A stretch of DNA of 64,000 bases from Streptomyces chattanoogensis. GTDB lineage: Bacteria > Actinomycetota > Actinomycetes > Streptomycetales > Streptomycetaceae. The stretch's first letter is position 1; each line of letters starts with the position of its first letter. Under the pieces are notes generated by a model that ran no database searches, had not been told where the DNA came from, and saw nothing but the letters and a program-made list of their open reading frames with translations. Where the stretch lies: assembly GCF_001294335.1 (NCBI RefSeq), contig NZ_LGKG01000196.1, positions 124,001 through 188,000 on the forward strand, in the 5' to 3' direction. Below are positions 33,068 through 41,484 of the stretch, piece by piece. The translations under genes were made by a program, and so were the position numbers.

Positions 33068-33199
33068 ATGACGATGCCGCCCGAAGTGCCGTGCGAGGAG
33101 TGCCAGGGGAACGGCACCGTCGAGTGGGAGACCCAGAGCGGCCACATCACCACGACGCAATGCTCCCGGTGCATGGGCACCGGCACGGTCCCGGCGTAG
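33068..33199 (+). CDS. Small CxxCxGxG zinc-finger protein
   Basis: This 43-residue protein carries two DnaJ-type zinc-binding knuckles: CEECQGNGTV and CSRCMGTGTV, separated by about 13 residues. That is half of a DnaJ cysteine-rich region standing alone, so a small zinc-ribbon protein is likely. No J-domain is present. Short stand-alone proteins of this type are common in Streptomyces, and none has a known role that I can name. It is followed after 15 bases by a second Cys-rich gene, which points to a two-gene operon. Confidence 0.7.
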   Translation: MTMPPEVPCEECQGNGTVEWETQSGHITTTQCSRCMGTGTVPA

Positions 33200-33214
33200 G
33201 AGGCGGACGACGAC

Positions 33215-33520
33215 GTGACGACCCCCCGTGAGGGCAACCGGCTGCGGGCGCTGCCCCCCGAGTACGTCGGCAGAATGCGCTGTACGCACTGCGAGCTGCG
33301 GAACATGAAGCTGCCCGGTACGGCAGGTGGGCTGTGCATCCCCTGCTACGCGATGGAGCGGCAGGCGGCGCCGCGCCGGACGAGTCAGGGGATGCAGCTG
33401 GCCAACTTCGTGTCCGATCCGTGCATGGGGTGCGGGTCGCATGCGGTGGATGCCAATGGGTGGGCGTTCTGGTGTGACGCGTGTGGGATGCAGGTGGCGG
33501 TTGCCTATCCGATGCCGTGA
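33215..33520 (+). CDS. Small cysteine-rich (zinc-ribbon-like) protein
   Basis: This 101-residue protein starts at GTG 33215. It has Cys pairs in MRCTHCELRNMKL, GLCIPCYAMER, DPCMGCGSHAVDANG and FWCDACGMQ, enough for two zinc ribbons. The final residues AVAYPMP and the stop codon are encoded in the first unit of a 26-bp repeat that is duplicated downstream. Function unknown. Its spacing to the preceding CxxCxGxG gene suggests co-expression. Confidence 0.65.
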   Translation: MTTPREGNRLRALPPEYVGRMRCTHCELRNMKLPGTAGGLCIPCYAMERQAAPRRTSQGMQLANFVSDPCMGCGSHAVDANGWAFWCDACGMQVAVAYPMP

Positions 33521-33574
33521 GGGCGGTTGCCTATCCGATGCCGTGAGGGTGGTTGCTGCCTATCCGATGCCCTG
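33497..33574. repeat. Triplicated 3' end of the cysteine-rich gene
   Basis: The segment GCGGTTGCCTATCCGATGCC followed by GTGAGGG occurs in the gene's last codons (from 33498). It is repeated 26 bp later (from 33524) and again about 29 bp later in a slightly changed form (TTGCTGCCTATCCGATGCC, from 33553). Each copy repeats the stop codon. This looks like tandem slippage across the gene's 3' end. Confidence 0.75.
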
Positions 33575-33684
33575 AGTGCCGCGTTGCCGCCCAACTGGTG
33601 GCAGCGCCCGTCGGAAACCGATTCGTAAAGGTGCAATGCGGTTTTCACGTGCGTGGGGCACAGTGGTCGGGCGCACCACACCTT

Positions 33685-33712
33685 GATCGACGATCACCGA
33701 TCGACGATCACC
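33685..33712. promoter_or_regulatory. Adjacent 14-bp direct repeat before the sugar ABC operon
   Basis: GATCGACGATCACC occurs twice without spacing, at 33685-33698 and 33699-33712, about 20 bp before the first start codon of the ABC operon. Each unit contains the near-palindrome ATCGACGAT. It is a plausible operator for a LacI- or GntR-type sugar regulator; none is encoded next to the operon. Confidence 0.5.
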
Positions 33713-33731
33713 TCGGGTCCACGACCACGGC

Positions 33732-35078
33732 ATGACCACAGGGGGCGATACGGACATGGGCAGGAGCAGCGGAAGCAGCAGAGGCAGTGGAAGCAGCGAG
33801 AACGGCGGGACCGGGGGCGGCATCGGCAGGCGGCGGATGCTGGCCGCCGGTGGTGGTCTTGCGGCCGCGGGGGCCCTTGCCGCGTGTGGGTCCAACACCG
33901 GGCGGGGCGGCGGGGGTTCGGGGCCGGCGATCAGTCAGTGGTATCACCAGTACGGCGAGCCCGGGACCCAGCAGGCCGTGCAGCGGTATGCCGCCGCGTA
34001 CAAGAAGGCCCAGGTGACGGTGCAGTGGCGGCCGGGGGACTACGACCGGCAGACGGCGGCCGCGTTGCTGACCGACTCGGGGCCCGATGTGTTCGAGGTC
34101 AACGGGCCGTTGCTGGATCAGATTCAGGGCGGGCAGGTCGAGGATCTCACGGCCGAGATCGAGCCGGTGAAGGACGACTTCCACCAGGCGGTGCTGGCGC
34201 CGAAGATCTGGCAGGGGAAGGTATGGGGCATTCCGCAAGTCGTTGACATGCAGATGCTCTTCTACCGGAAGAGTCTGCTGAGGGAGGCGGGGGTCGAGCC
34301 GCCGCAGTCGCTGGATGAGCTGGTGGATGCGGCGGGGAAGCTGAGCACGAAGAAGACCAAGGGGCTGTTCCTGGGGAACGACGGCGGGGTGGGGGTCCTC
34401 AGCGGGACGCCGCTGCATGCGGCGGGGCTGAGCCTGATCAATGAGGAGGGCAAGGTCGGGTTCGATGATCCGGCGGCGGCTCGTACGTTCGCCAAGATCC
34501 GGCAGTTGTACGCGGACAAGTCGTTGCTGCTGGGCGCGCCCACGGACTGGTCCGATCCGGCCGCCTTCATCCAGGGGCTGACGGCGATGCAGTGGTCGGG
34601 GCTGTGGGCGCTGCCGGCGGTCAAGAAGGCGCTGGGCGACGACTTCGGGGTGTTGCCGTTCCCGAAGGACGGGGCCGGCGGGAAGCCCGCCGTGCCGGTC
34701 GGTGCCTACGGTTCCGCCGTCAGTGCGCGCAGCCGGCGCAAGAAGGAGGCAAAGGCCTTCGCGAAGTGGCTGTGGGTGGAGCGCAGTGACTTCCAGCAGG
34801 ACTTCGCGCTGTCGTACGGGTTCCACATTCCGGCGCGGATCTCGCTGGCGAAAAAGGCCGGGCAGTTGCAGAAAGGGGTGGCCGCGGAGGCGGTGCGGTT
34901 CGTGACGGAGTACGGGCATGCCGAGCCGCTGCTGTGGAACAGCGCGGACCGTACCGTCTATCAGGACGCGCTGAGCCGGATCATCAAGGACGGCGCGAAC
35001 CCGGAGAGCGAGCTGAAGAGCGTCGTCCGCAAGGTCAACGCCGAGCTTCAGCGGGCCAAGAAGAAGACGGCGAAGTGA
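33732..35078 (+). CDS. ABC transporter sugar-binding lipoprotein
   Basis: This 448-residue family-1 extracellular solute-binding protein has a Tat-type lipoprotein signal: RRRMLAAGGGLAAAGALAAC, with the lipidated Cys near residue 52. The mature domain has the type-2 periplasmic fold: VTVQWRPGDYDRQTAAALL, DVFEVNGPLLDQI, KVWGIPQVVDMQMLFYRKSL, and GLTAMQWSGLW. The cargo is probably a mono- or oligosaccharide. The ATG at 33756 is an alternative start with a better purine stretch (AGGGGG) upstream. A GTGA overlap leads into the first permease. No ATPase gene follows, as is usual for Streptomyces sugar importers that share MsiK. Confidence 0.9.
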   Translation: MTTGGDTDMGRSSGSSRGSGSSENGGTGGGIGRRRMLAAGGGLAAAGALAACGSNTGRGGGGSGPAISQWYHQYGEPGTQQAVQRYAAAYKKAQVTVQWRPGDYDRQTAAALLTDSGPDVFEVNGPLLDQIQGGQVEDLTAEIEPVKDDFHQAVLAPKIWQGKVWGIPQVVDMQMLFYRKSLLREAGVEPPQSLDELVDAAGKLSTKKTKGLFLGNDGGVGVLSGTPLHAAGLSLINEEGKVGFDDPAAARTFAKIRQLYADKSLLLGAPTDWSDPAAFIQGLTAMQWSGLWALPAVKKALGDDFGVLPFPKDGAGGKPAVPVGAYGSAVSARSRRKKEAKAFAKWLWVERSDFQQDFALSYGFHIPARISLAKKAGQLQKGVAAEAVRFVTEYGHAEPLLWNSADRTVYQDALSRIIKDGANPESELKSVVRKVNAELQRAKKKTAK

Positions 35079-36070
35079 GCGTACGTACGTCACAGGTCGC
35101 GAAGGGCACCGCGCCCGACCGCACCCCGCCCGACCGCACCGCCCCCGGCCTCACCGCCCGGCTGCTCGGGCCGCAGCGGCGCACCCTCTGGTTCTGGGTC
35201 TTCGTCGGTCCGTTCGCGGCCGGGCTGGGGCTGTTCACGTACGTACCGCTGGTGTGGAGCCTCTACCTCAGCTTCTTCGACGCGCACAACACCGTCACGC
35301 CCACGGGGAACGACTTCGTCGGGCTGGGCAATTACGCGGCGATGGTGGGTGATGAGGCGTTTCTGAGCAGCCTGGGGACGTTCCTGCTGTTCACCCTCTT
35401 CATCGTGCCGGCGACATACGCGCTCTCGCTCTCGCTCGCGCTGATGGTCAACCGGCTGCGCATCGCCCAGGCGTTCTTCCGGTCGGTGTTCTTTCTGCCG
35501 ACCGCATGCTCGTATGTCGTCGCGGCGGTGATCTGGAAGCTGTCGGTCTTCAACGGGGTGCGGTTCGGGCTGGCGAACACGGTCCTCGGGTGGTTCGGGG
35601 CCGATCAGACCGCCTGGCTGTCCACCACCGCCCCGCCCTGGTACTGGCTGGTCATCGTCACCGTACGGCTGTGGCTGCAGGCCGGTTTCTACATGATTCT
35701 GTTTCTTGCGGGGCTGCAGCGGATTTCACCGCAGCTGTACGAGGCCGCGGCGGTGGACGGGGCGCGGCCCGGCTGGCAGGTCTTCCGGCACGTCACGTTT
35801 CCGCAGTTGCGGGCCACGTCCGTGGCGGTGGTGCTGCTGCTGGTGATCAATGCGTTTCAGGCGTTCGACGAGTTCTACAACCTGCTGAGTGATGCGCGCG
35901 GCTATCCGCCGTATGCGCGGCCGCCGTTGGTCTACCTGTACTACACGGCGCTCGGACGGGATCAGAACCTCGGGCTCGGCAGTGCGGGAGCGGTGATCCT
36001 GGCGCTGATCATCGCGCTGGCGACGGTCGTCCAGGCCCGGTGGTTCGGCCTCGGCCGGAAGGAGGACTGA
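35075..36070 (+). CDS. ABC sugar transporter permease (MalF-type)
   Basis: This 331-residue permease has six predicted helices. The first (LWFWVFVGPFAAGLGLF) follows a cytoplasmic N-terminal stretch of about 35 residues. The EAA loop contacting the ATPase is visible as YEAAAVDGARPGWQVFRHVT. It starts at GTG in a 4-base overlap with the binding-protein gene, so a fixed stoichiometry of translation is likely. Only 5 bases separate its stop from the second permease start. Confidence 0.92.
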   Translation: MSVRTSQVAKGTAPDRTPPDRTAPGLTARLLGPQRRTLWFWVFVGPFAAGLGLFTYVPLVWSLYLSFFDAHNTVTPTGNDFVGLGNYAAMVGDEAFLSSLGTFLLFTLFIVPATYALSLSLALMVNRLRIAQAFFRSVFFLPTACSYVVAAVIWKLSVFNGVRFGLANTVLGWFGADQTAWLSTTAPPWYWLVIVTVRLWLQAGFYMILFLAGLQRISPQLYEAAAVDGARPGWQVFRHVTFPQLRATSVAVVLLLVINAFQAFDEFYNLLSDARGYPPYARPPLVYLYYTALGRDQNLGLGSAGAVILALIIALATVVQARWFGLGRKED

Positions 36071-36075
36071 GCGCA

Positions 36076-36912
36076 ATGCACGACGGGCTTGCACGGGTCG
36101 GGCGTGCCCTGCGATGGGTGCTGCTCATCGCCCTCGCCATGGTGTTCCTCGTCCCCTTCTATCTGCTGGTGCGCAACGGGCTGGCCACCGAGCAGGAGAT
36201 CACCTCCCCCGCGTGGACGTTCTTCCCCCGCGAGCTCCAGTGGTCGAATCTCACGGAGGTGTTCCGGGACCCGGCCCTGCCCCTGGCGCGTTCGCTGCTC
36301 AACTCCACGGTGATCGCGGTGTCGACGACGCTCGGTACGGTGGTGCTCGCCTCGCTGGCCGGATACGGGCTGGCACGGATCCCATACCGGTACGCCAACG
36401 TCGTCTTCTACGCGATCCTGGGGACGCTGATGGTCCCGGCGGCCGTGACGTTCGTGCCGAGCTTTGTGCTGGTGTCGTCGCTCGGGTGGATCTCCACGCT
36501 GCGCGGGCTGGTCATTCCGACGCTGTTCAGTGCCTTCGCCTGCTTCATCTTCCGGCAGTACTTCCTGGGCTTTCCGAGGGAGCTGGAGGACGCGGCGCGG
36601 GTGGACGGGCTCGGGTACTGGCGGACGTACTGGCGGATCGTGGTCCCCAACGCCCGGCCCGTCTTCGCGGCGGTCGGCACCATCGTCTTCATCGGGGCCT
36701 GGAACGCCTTCCTCTGGCCGCTGGTGATCGGGCAGGACCAGGAGGCGTGGACGGTGCAGGTGGCACTGTCCACGTTCACCACTGCGCAGAATCTGATCCT
36801 GCATGAGCTGTTCGTGGCGGCGGCCGTGTCGATCGCGCCGCTGGTGGTCGTGTTCCTGGTGCTCCAGCGGTACATCGTGGCGGGGGTGGAGCGCAGCGGG
36901 ATCGACGACTGA
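36076..36912 (+). CDS. ABC sugar transporter permease (MalG-type)
   Basis: This 278-residue permease has six helices, starting WVLLIALAMVFLVPFYLLV. The EAA motif is ELEDAARVDGLGYWRTYWRI, in its usual place before the fifth helix. Residues TSPAWTFFPRELQWSNLTEV form the typical extracellular loop before helix 2. It ends the three-gene importer operon. An MFS gene converges, with only 14 bases between the stops. Confidence 0.92.
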   Translation: MHDGLARVGRALRWVLLIALAMVFLVPFYLLVRNGLATEQEITSPAWTFFPRELQWSNLTEVFRDPALPLARSLLNSTVIAVSTTLGTVVLASLAGYGLARIPYRYANVVFYAILGTLMVPAAVTFVPSFVLVSSLGWISTLRGLVIPTLFSAFACFIFRQYFLGFPRELEDAARVDGLGYWRTYWRIVVPNARPVFAAVGTIVFIGAWNAFLWPLVIGQDQEAWTVQVALSTFTTAQNLILHELFVAAAVSIAPLVVVFLVLQRYIVAGVERSGIDD

Positions 36913-36926
36913 CCTTCATCGGCAGG

Positions 36927-38471
36927 TCACTTCCGTAGTCGGTCAGTTGATCGCGCGCCCGTCGGCGTGCGTCCGTCGGCGTGCGTCCGTCGGCCACGTT
37001 CCGGTGTGGTCATGAACGCGGCGGCGACGCCGGTCACGACGATGAGGCCGACGGCCACCCAGAAGGCGTTCCGGACGCCGCTCAGCACCGCGTCGCCGGA
37101 CGCGACGGTGTGGAAGAAGACCGTGCCCAGCAGGGCTGTGCCGAGGGTGCCGCCGAGTTGCTGGACGGCGTTGAGCAGACCTGCGGCCGAGCCGGTTTCG
37201 TTCGGTCGGACCCGGTGCAGGGCGGTGGTGAAGTACGGGACGGCGAACAGCCCCTGCCCCAGGCCGCCGAGCGCGAGCGCGGCGGGCAGCAGCCACGGAT
37301 AGGCGGTGGCCGGGGTGGTGGCGTAGACGGCGATGGCTGCCAGGGCGCCCAGCAGCAGGGCCACCAGCCCGGCCGCCATCACGCGCGCCCCGTAGCGCGG
37401 CACCAGGCGGCTGCCCGCGATCCAGGACGCGACCGCCATCGCACCCGACCACGGCAGCAGCGTGAGCCCGGCGGGGAGGACGTCGATATGCAGTCCGAGT
37501 TCGAGCTGCAGCACGACGACCAGGGTCAGTCCGTTGATCACCGCGAAGAAGAGGGTGGACGCGGCCAGGGCGGCGGCGAAGCCGCGGTTGCGGAACAGAC
37601 TGGCCTCGATCAGCGCGCTGCGGCCGCTCCGGGCACGGTGGCGCTGCTGGTATCCGAAGACGGCGGTGAGCGCGAGACCGGCGGCGAGGGCGGCCCAGTT
37701 CCGGGCCGGCCAGCCCGCCGTATCGCCCTCGATCAGGGGGAACACGGTCAGGCCGATGCCGAGGACGGCCAGCGTCGTGCCGAGGAGATCGAGGCGCGGC
37801 CGGTGAGCGGACCGGTCCTCGCGCAGGAGGGGCGACGCGGCGAGGACGCCGGCGCCGAGGGGGATATTGACCAGGAACACCGCCCGCCAGGAGGTGCCGA
37901 GCAGATCGGCGTGCGTCAGCACCCCGCCGAGCACCGGGCCGCAGACCGCGGCCAGACCCATGACCGGGCCGATGCTGCCCATGGCCCGGGCGAGTTCGGC
38001 GCCGTCGAACATGCTGCGGATCATGCCGATGGTCTGCGGGATCACCAGGGCGGCCGCGATGCCCTGGGCCACCCGCGCCGTGATCAGCATCCCGGCCGAG
38101 GGGGCCAGCGCGCAGGCCAGCGAGCCGAGGACGAATCCCACGACGCCGATGCGGAAGATCCGCTTGCGTCCGGCGATATCGCCGAGGCGCCCGCCGGTGA
38201 TCAGGAACACCGCGAACGGCAGGGTGTAGGCGGCGCCGAACCATTGGATGTCGGACTCCGGTCCGCCGAGGCGGGCGTGGATCACCGGGGCGGCGACCGG
38301 CAGGATCGTGGCGTCGAGCAGATTCATCGCCTCGGCGATCAGCAGTGTGAGCAGTGCGGCCCAGCGCCATCGGTAGGCCGTGGTGGCCGTCGCAGCCGGA
38401 TCCGTCGCAGCCGGATCCGTCGTGTCCGGGACCGTCGGTACGGCGTTCGCCGTGGGGGCTTTGCTCGCCAT
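36927..38471 (-). CDS. MFS drug exporter of the DHA2 (14-helix) type
   Basis: This 514-residue proton-driven exporter has about 14 helices. Typical motifs are LLDATILPVAAPVIHARLGG (helix 1, motif D1), GGRLGDIAGRKRIFRIGVVG (motif A) and the motif C region GLAAVCGPVLGGVLTHADLL. The last residues are basic (GRRTHADGRTPTGARS), encoded by repeats of CGTCGGCGTGCGTC at the 3' end. It is divergent from the AsnC-type regulator across a 177-bp region with 19-bp repeats, so that regulator probably controls it. Drug specificity unknown. Confidence 0.9.
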   Translation of the reverse strand: MASKAPTANAVPTVPDTTDPAATDPAATATTAYRWRWAALLTLLIAEAMNLLDATILPVAAPVIHARLGGPESDIQWFGAAYTLPFAVFLITGGRLGDIAGRKRIFRIGVVGFVLGSLACALAPSAGMLITARVAQGIAAALVIPQTIGMIRSMFDGAELARAMGSIGPVMGLAAVCGPVLGGVLTHADLLGTSWRAVFLVNIPLGAGVLAASPLLREDRSAHRPRLDLLGTTLAVLGIGLTVFPLIEGDTAGWPARNWAALAAGLALTAVFGYQQRHRARSGRSALIEASLFRNRGFAAALAASTLFFAVINGLTLVVVLQLELGLHIDVLPAGLTLLPWSGAMAVASWIAGSRLVPRYGARVMAAGLVALLLGALAAIAVYATTPATAYPWLLPAALALGGLGQGLFAVPYFTTALHRVRPNETGSAAGLLNAVQQLGGTLGTALLGTVFFHTVASGDAVLSGVRNAFWVAVGLIVVTGVAAAFMTTPERGRRTHADGRTPTGARSTDRLRK

Positions 38472-38577
38472 GGGCTCTTCCCTTCGTCGTGTGAGACCGA
38501 GGGTGCTGAGGGGCGGCGCCCGTGTTCCACTTGTTGCGGCGTCTTCGATGATTCCTTCTGTAAGAGGCGGGATAATT

Positions 38578-38615
38578 GAGGATCTGTTCCATCGAGGAGG
38601 ATCTGTTCCATCGAG
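38578..38615. promoter_or_regulatory. 19-bp tandem repeats between the MFS and AsnC genes
   Basis: GAGGATCTGTTCCATCGAG occurs at 38578-38596 and again at 38597-38615, with a further GATCTG directly after. The array ends 33 bp before the AsnC-type gene. Lrp/AsnC proteins bind as multimers to phased arrays, so this may be an autoregulatory site controlling both divergent genes. Confidence 0.55.
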
Positions 38616-38648
38616 GATCTGGGATCCGATCCATCCCAAGGGGGCGCC

Positions 38649-39707
38649 ATGCTCGATGACCTGGACCGCAGCCTGGTGCACGCCCTGCACCTCGACGGCC
38701 GCGCGCCCTTCAGCCGGATCGCCGCCGCGCTCGGTGTATCGACCCAGACCGTGACCCGCCGCTACCGGCGGCTGCAGGCCGATGCCGCGCTGCGGGTCGT
38801 CGGACTGCCCGACCCGCACCGCGCGGGCCGGGCCCAGTGGCTGGTCCGGCTCACCGCGAGCCCGCACACCGCTCAGGACCTCGCCCAGGCCATGGCCCGG
38901 CGGACCGACACCTCATGGGTCAAGCTCGCTTCCGGCGGCACCGAGATCGTCGCGGTCGTCGATACGCCGAGCGGCGCCGACAGCGGGCATTCGCTCGTCC
39001 TGCACGACATTCCGCGTACCGCGGGCATCACGGCGGTCTCCTCCCACTACCTGCTCCACACCTACCTCGGCGGCCCCACCGCCTGGCGTGGGCGCGCCAA
39101 CACCCTCACGAGTCGGCAGCAAGACCAGCTCCGGCCGCCCGGCGGATCCGGCGGTTCCCGCGCCCCGGCCACCGGGAAGACCCCGTCCCCCGGGAAGACC
39201 CCGTCCCCCGGAAAGGACCTGGCGCCCACCGACCGCGACCTCCTGCGCGTTCTCGCGCAGGACGGCCGGGCCGGCCAGGCCGAGCTCGCCGCCGCCACCG
39301 GCTGGTCGCCGGCCACCGTCGCCCGCCGCCTCGCCGATCTCCGGGCCTCGGGTGCGCTCTTCTTCGATGTGGAGGTCGATGACACGCTGTTCGGTGCCAC
39401 CACCCAGGCCCTGCTGTGGATGGCCGTCCCGCCGGCGCATCTCGACCACGTCGCCACCGCCCTCGCGCGGCACGACGAGCTCGCCTTCGTCTCCGCCACC
39501 ACCGGCCCCACGAATCTGGTCGCCCAGGCCCTGTGCCCCGGCCCGGCCGCGTTGCACCACTACCTCACCCGCCGCCTCGGCACCCTCGACGCGATCCGCG
39601 CCCTGGAAACCTCCCCGGTGCTGCGCACCGTCAAGGCGGCGGGGCCCCTCACACCCGGCGCCCCGGTTGTCCGCCGGGCCTCCCCCGGCCGCCGCCGTCG
39701 GGGCTGA
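38649..39707 (+). CDS. Lrp/AsnC-family regulator with two tandem modules
   Basis: This 352-residue protein has a tandem arrangement. Module one has a winged helix (LDDLDRSLVHALHLDGRAPF, IAAALGVSTQTVTRRYRRLQ) and an effector-binding part (residues about 60-150). A Pro/Gly linker follows, with the repeated TGKTPSPGK. Module two has a second winged helix (LAPTDRDLLRVLAQDGRAGQ, LAAATGWSPATVARRLADLR) and a second RAM-like domain (LFFDVEVDDTLFGATTQALL). Such double AsnC proteins are known in Streptomyces. It is divergent from the MFS gene, so it likely regulates it. The linker is encoded by a tandem DNA repeat at about 39175-39210. Confidence 0.88.
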   Translation: MLDDLDRSLVHALHLDGRAPFSRIAAALGVSTQTVTRRYRRLQADAALRVVGLPDPHRAGRAQWLVRLTASPHTAQDLAQAMARRTDTSWVKLASGGTEIVAVVDTPSGADSGHSLVLHDIPRTAGITAVSSHYLLHTYLGGPTAWRGRANTLTSRQQDQLRPPGGSGGSRAPATGKTPSPGKTPSPGKDLAPTDRDLLRVLAQDGRAGQAELAAATGWSPATVARRLADLRASGALFFDVEVDDTLFGATTQALLWMAVPPAHLDHVATALARHDELAFVSATTGPTNLVAQALCPGPAALHHYLTRRLGTLDAIRALETSPVLRTVKAAGPLTPGAPVVRRASPGRRRRG

Positions 39708-40182
39708 GTACGAGCCGCACCGGGCGTTGCCGGAGGGGAAGGTTCTGTTCTTCCGCAGGCACCATCGGAACATCTGAGACCGAGCGCGAATTCACCGGAA
39801 ATTAGGGGGAGTTGGAGCCGGATGGAACCGGATCCCTTGTCGGTGCGGGGCCATGAGAAGCAGGCGGCGCGGGTCAACATAGCGGACTGTGTGATTCCGA
39901 GGTTCGAGAACGCGGGGCGCGCGGATGCCACGCGCACGGGACGCGATGAGGTCCGATACGACCACCGCGTACGACAATTTGCCTACGGAAATCCGTACCC
40001 GGCCGCCGACTGCGACCAACTGCAACCAACTGCCGCCATTTCAGGCGGGGTTACCTGCGCCACACAAGAGCAGCGCAGCCAGCGGACGGGCGGGGACCGG
40101 CCGTACCCCGACCGCACCCTCGGTACGGCCGCGGGCCGGGCCCGCCGTAAGCCGCCTCCCCTACACCTTCCCTACGCCTCCG
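39708..40182. other. Gene-poor region between convergent regulators
   Basis: No credible gene is seen in these 475 bases. Open frames on both strands exist but lack ribosome binding sites and normal third-position bias. A repeat GCGACCAACTGCAACCAACTGC lies at about 40013-40032 (shown here only as a description of CCAACTGC occurring twice). No terminator-like hairpin stands out. Confidence 0.4.
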
Positions 40183-41163
40183 CTACACCTCCGCCAGCCG
40201 CGACCCCCGCAGCAGCGCCGCGCCGAGCGGGGTCAGGGTGTGGAGTACGGCGTTGCCCTGGCGCAGCGTGTGCAGCAGGCCGGCGTCGCGCAGGACGGTC
40301 GCGTGCTGGCTGGCGGAGGCCAGGGAGACATCGACGCGGCGGGCGAGTTCGCTGGTGGTGCAGCCGACGCCGATGCCCTGGAGGATCTCGGAGCGGGTCT
40401 GGCCGACGAGGCGGCCCAGGGAGCGCTCGGGCGGGACGGGTGGGGTGAGGCGCGGCACCTGGTGTTCCACGGGATAGACCAGGACAGGCGTCAGGTCCGG
40501 GTTGTGGAAGGTGACCGGGGTGCGGCGGCAGAAGTACGAGGGCAGGAGCAGCAGCCCCCGTCCGCCCAGGTGGAGGTCGCGGTCCACCGGGTAGTCGCAC
40601 TCCAGGACGGGCGCGCGCCAGCGGAGCATCGGCGGGAGCGAGGCGAGCAGGCGGTCCGCGCCGCCGTCCAGCAGGGCCCGGCCGCGGGTGGCCCGGTCGG
40701 CCTCGATGCGGCCCTGGACGCGCGGCCAGTACGGCGCGACCGCGGCCTCGTAATAGCGATGGAGGACGCCGGCGAGACGGCCGAGCGAGCGGGAGCTGCC
40801 CTCGGCCATGTCGCGTATCCAGGACGGGAGCGGGCGGGCGGCGGTGGACAGCCGCGCGAGCTCGTCGTGCAGCCGGACGGCCGGGGTTTCGCGCAGCGCC
40901 TCGAGCGCCTCGTCCATGCCGAGGTGCCCTTCGGCGGGCGTCAGGAAATCGGGGAAATAGCCGCGGGTGGGCACCAGCGGAGCCAGCAGCCGCGTTTCGC
41001 CATTCAACCTTCCCCGTGTTTCCGATCGCCATCTGCCGAATGCCGAATCGTCACGTCTGTCACGCAGCCGGTGAAAGCTCAATACGGTCTCCCACAGCGC
41101 GTCCGGGCGAGCAGCAATGCGCACCCGGGCCAGATCCAGGCCACTGAAATGGACGCGTAACAC
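40183..41163 (-). CDS. ArsR-type winged-helix regulator with a DUF5937-like N-terminal domain
   Basis: This 326-residue regulator has a winged helix at its C-terminus (about residues 250-320: RSEILQGIGVGCTTSELARR, VDVSLASASQHATVLRDAGL, LLHTLRQGNAVLHTLTPLG). It is preceded by a large domain starting LRVHFSGLDLARVRIAARPD. That arrangement is the DUF5937/ArsR type common in Streptomyces, whose ligands are unknown. The GTG at 41163 is chosen because GGTGGGGG precedes it and LRVHFSGLDL is the typical beginning. No target gene is evident; the adjacent plus-strand gene is a truncated relic. Confidence 0.85.
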   Translation of the reverse strand: MLRVHFSGLDLARVRIAARPDALWETVLSFHRLRDRRDDSAFGRWRSETRGRLNGETRLLAPLVPTRGYFPDFLTPAEGHLGMDEALEALRETPAVRLHDELARLSTAARPLPSWIRDMAEGSSRSLGRLAGVLHRYYEAAVAPYWPRVQGRIEADRATRGRALLDGGADRLLASLPPMLRWRAPVLECDYPVDRDLHLGGRGLLLLPSYFCRRTPVTFHNPDLTPVLVYPVEHQVPRLTPPVPPERSLGRLVGQTRSEILQGIGVGCTTSELARRVDVSLASASQHATVLRDAGLLHTLRQGNAVLHTLTPLGAALLRGSRLAEV

Positions 41164-41450
41164 CGAACCCCCACCTTGGTTTCTTTGGGTGACCCCCCGG
41201 TACGCCCTGAGTATGCACGCCAACACGCGCGGTCACCATGCCCTTTTGGCCAGAGTTGAAACGGGTCGCGCCACCCGGCCGGCGAGAGGAATGCTGTACT
41301 CAATTCAACGGCGGTGCGAACGGAACGGATTGCTCGATCCCGTGGGGGGTGATGGGCAAATGACCGGCCGCTCAGCGGTCCGTTGAAGAGCCGCCTTCCC
41401 GCGCCGACCGGGGTGGCGGCAGCTCCCGAGGGGGGAGCCCGGAGAAAGAG
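41164..41450. other. Gene-free region between the ArsR-type gene and the first hairpin
   Basis: No gene is seen. The first half is less G+C-rich (for example around 41280-41335), consistent with a promoter for the ArsR-type gene. The missing first portion of the ornithine-cyclodeaminase gene cannot be found here in any frame. Confidence 0.4.
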
Positions 41451-41484
41451 CGGGGGCGGCACCTGTGCACAGGTGCCGCCCCCG
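41451..41484. terminator. Perfect hairpin at the edge of the truncated cyclodeaminase gene
   Basis: CGGGGGCGGCACCTGTG (41451-41467) pairs perfectly with CACAGGTGCCGCCCCCG (41468-41484). It has the look of a Streptomyces transcription terminator. It abuts the point where ornithine-cyclodeaminase homology begins. Its core GGGCGGCACCT/AGGTGCCGCCC is shared with the hairpin at 42344-42378 on the other side of that gene. Confidence 0.7.

Noticed and set aside
39836..39858. Further RecA-NDp-like promoter (TTGTCGGTG)
   Set aside because: The -35-like part matches, but at N8 the sequence is TGAGAA rather than TAnnnT, and no gene follows.
39925..41160. 411-codon plus-strand open frame across the ArsR-type gene
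   Set aside because: Most of it is the complement of a recognisable regulator, and the unique first part has weak codon bias and no ribosome binding site.
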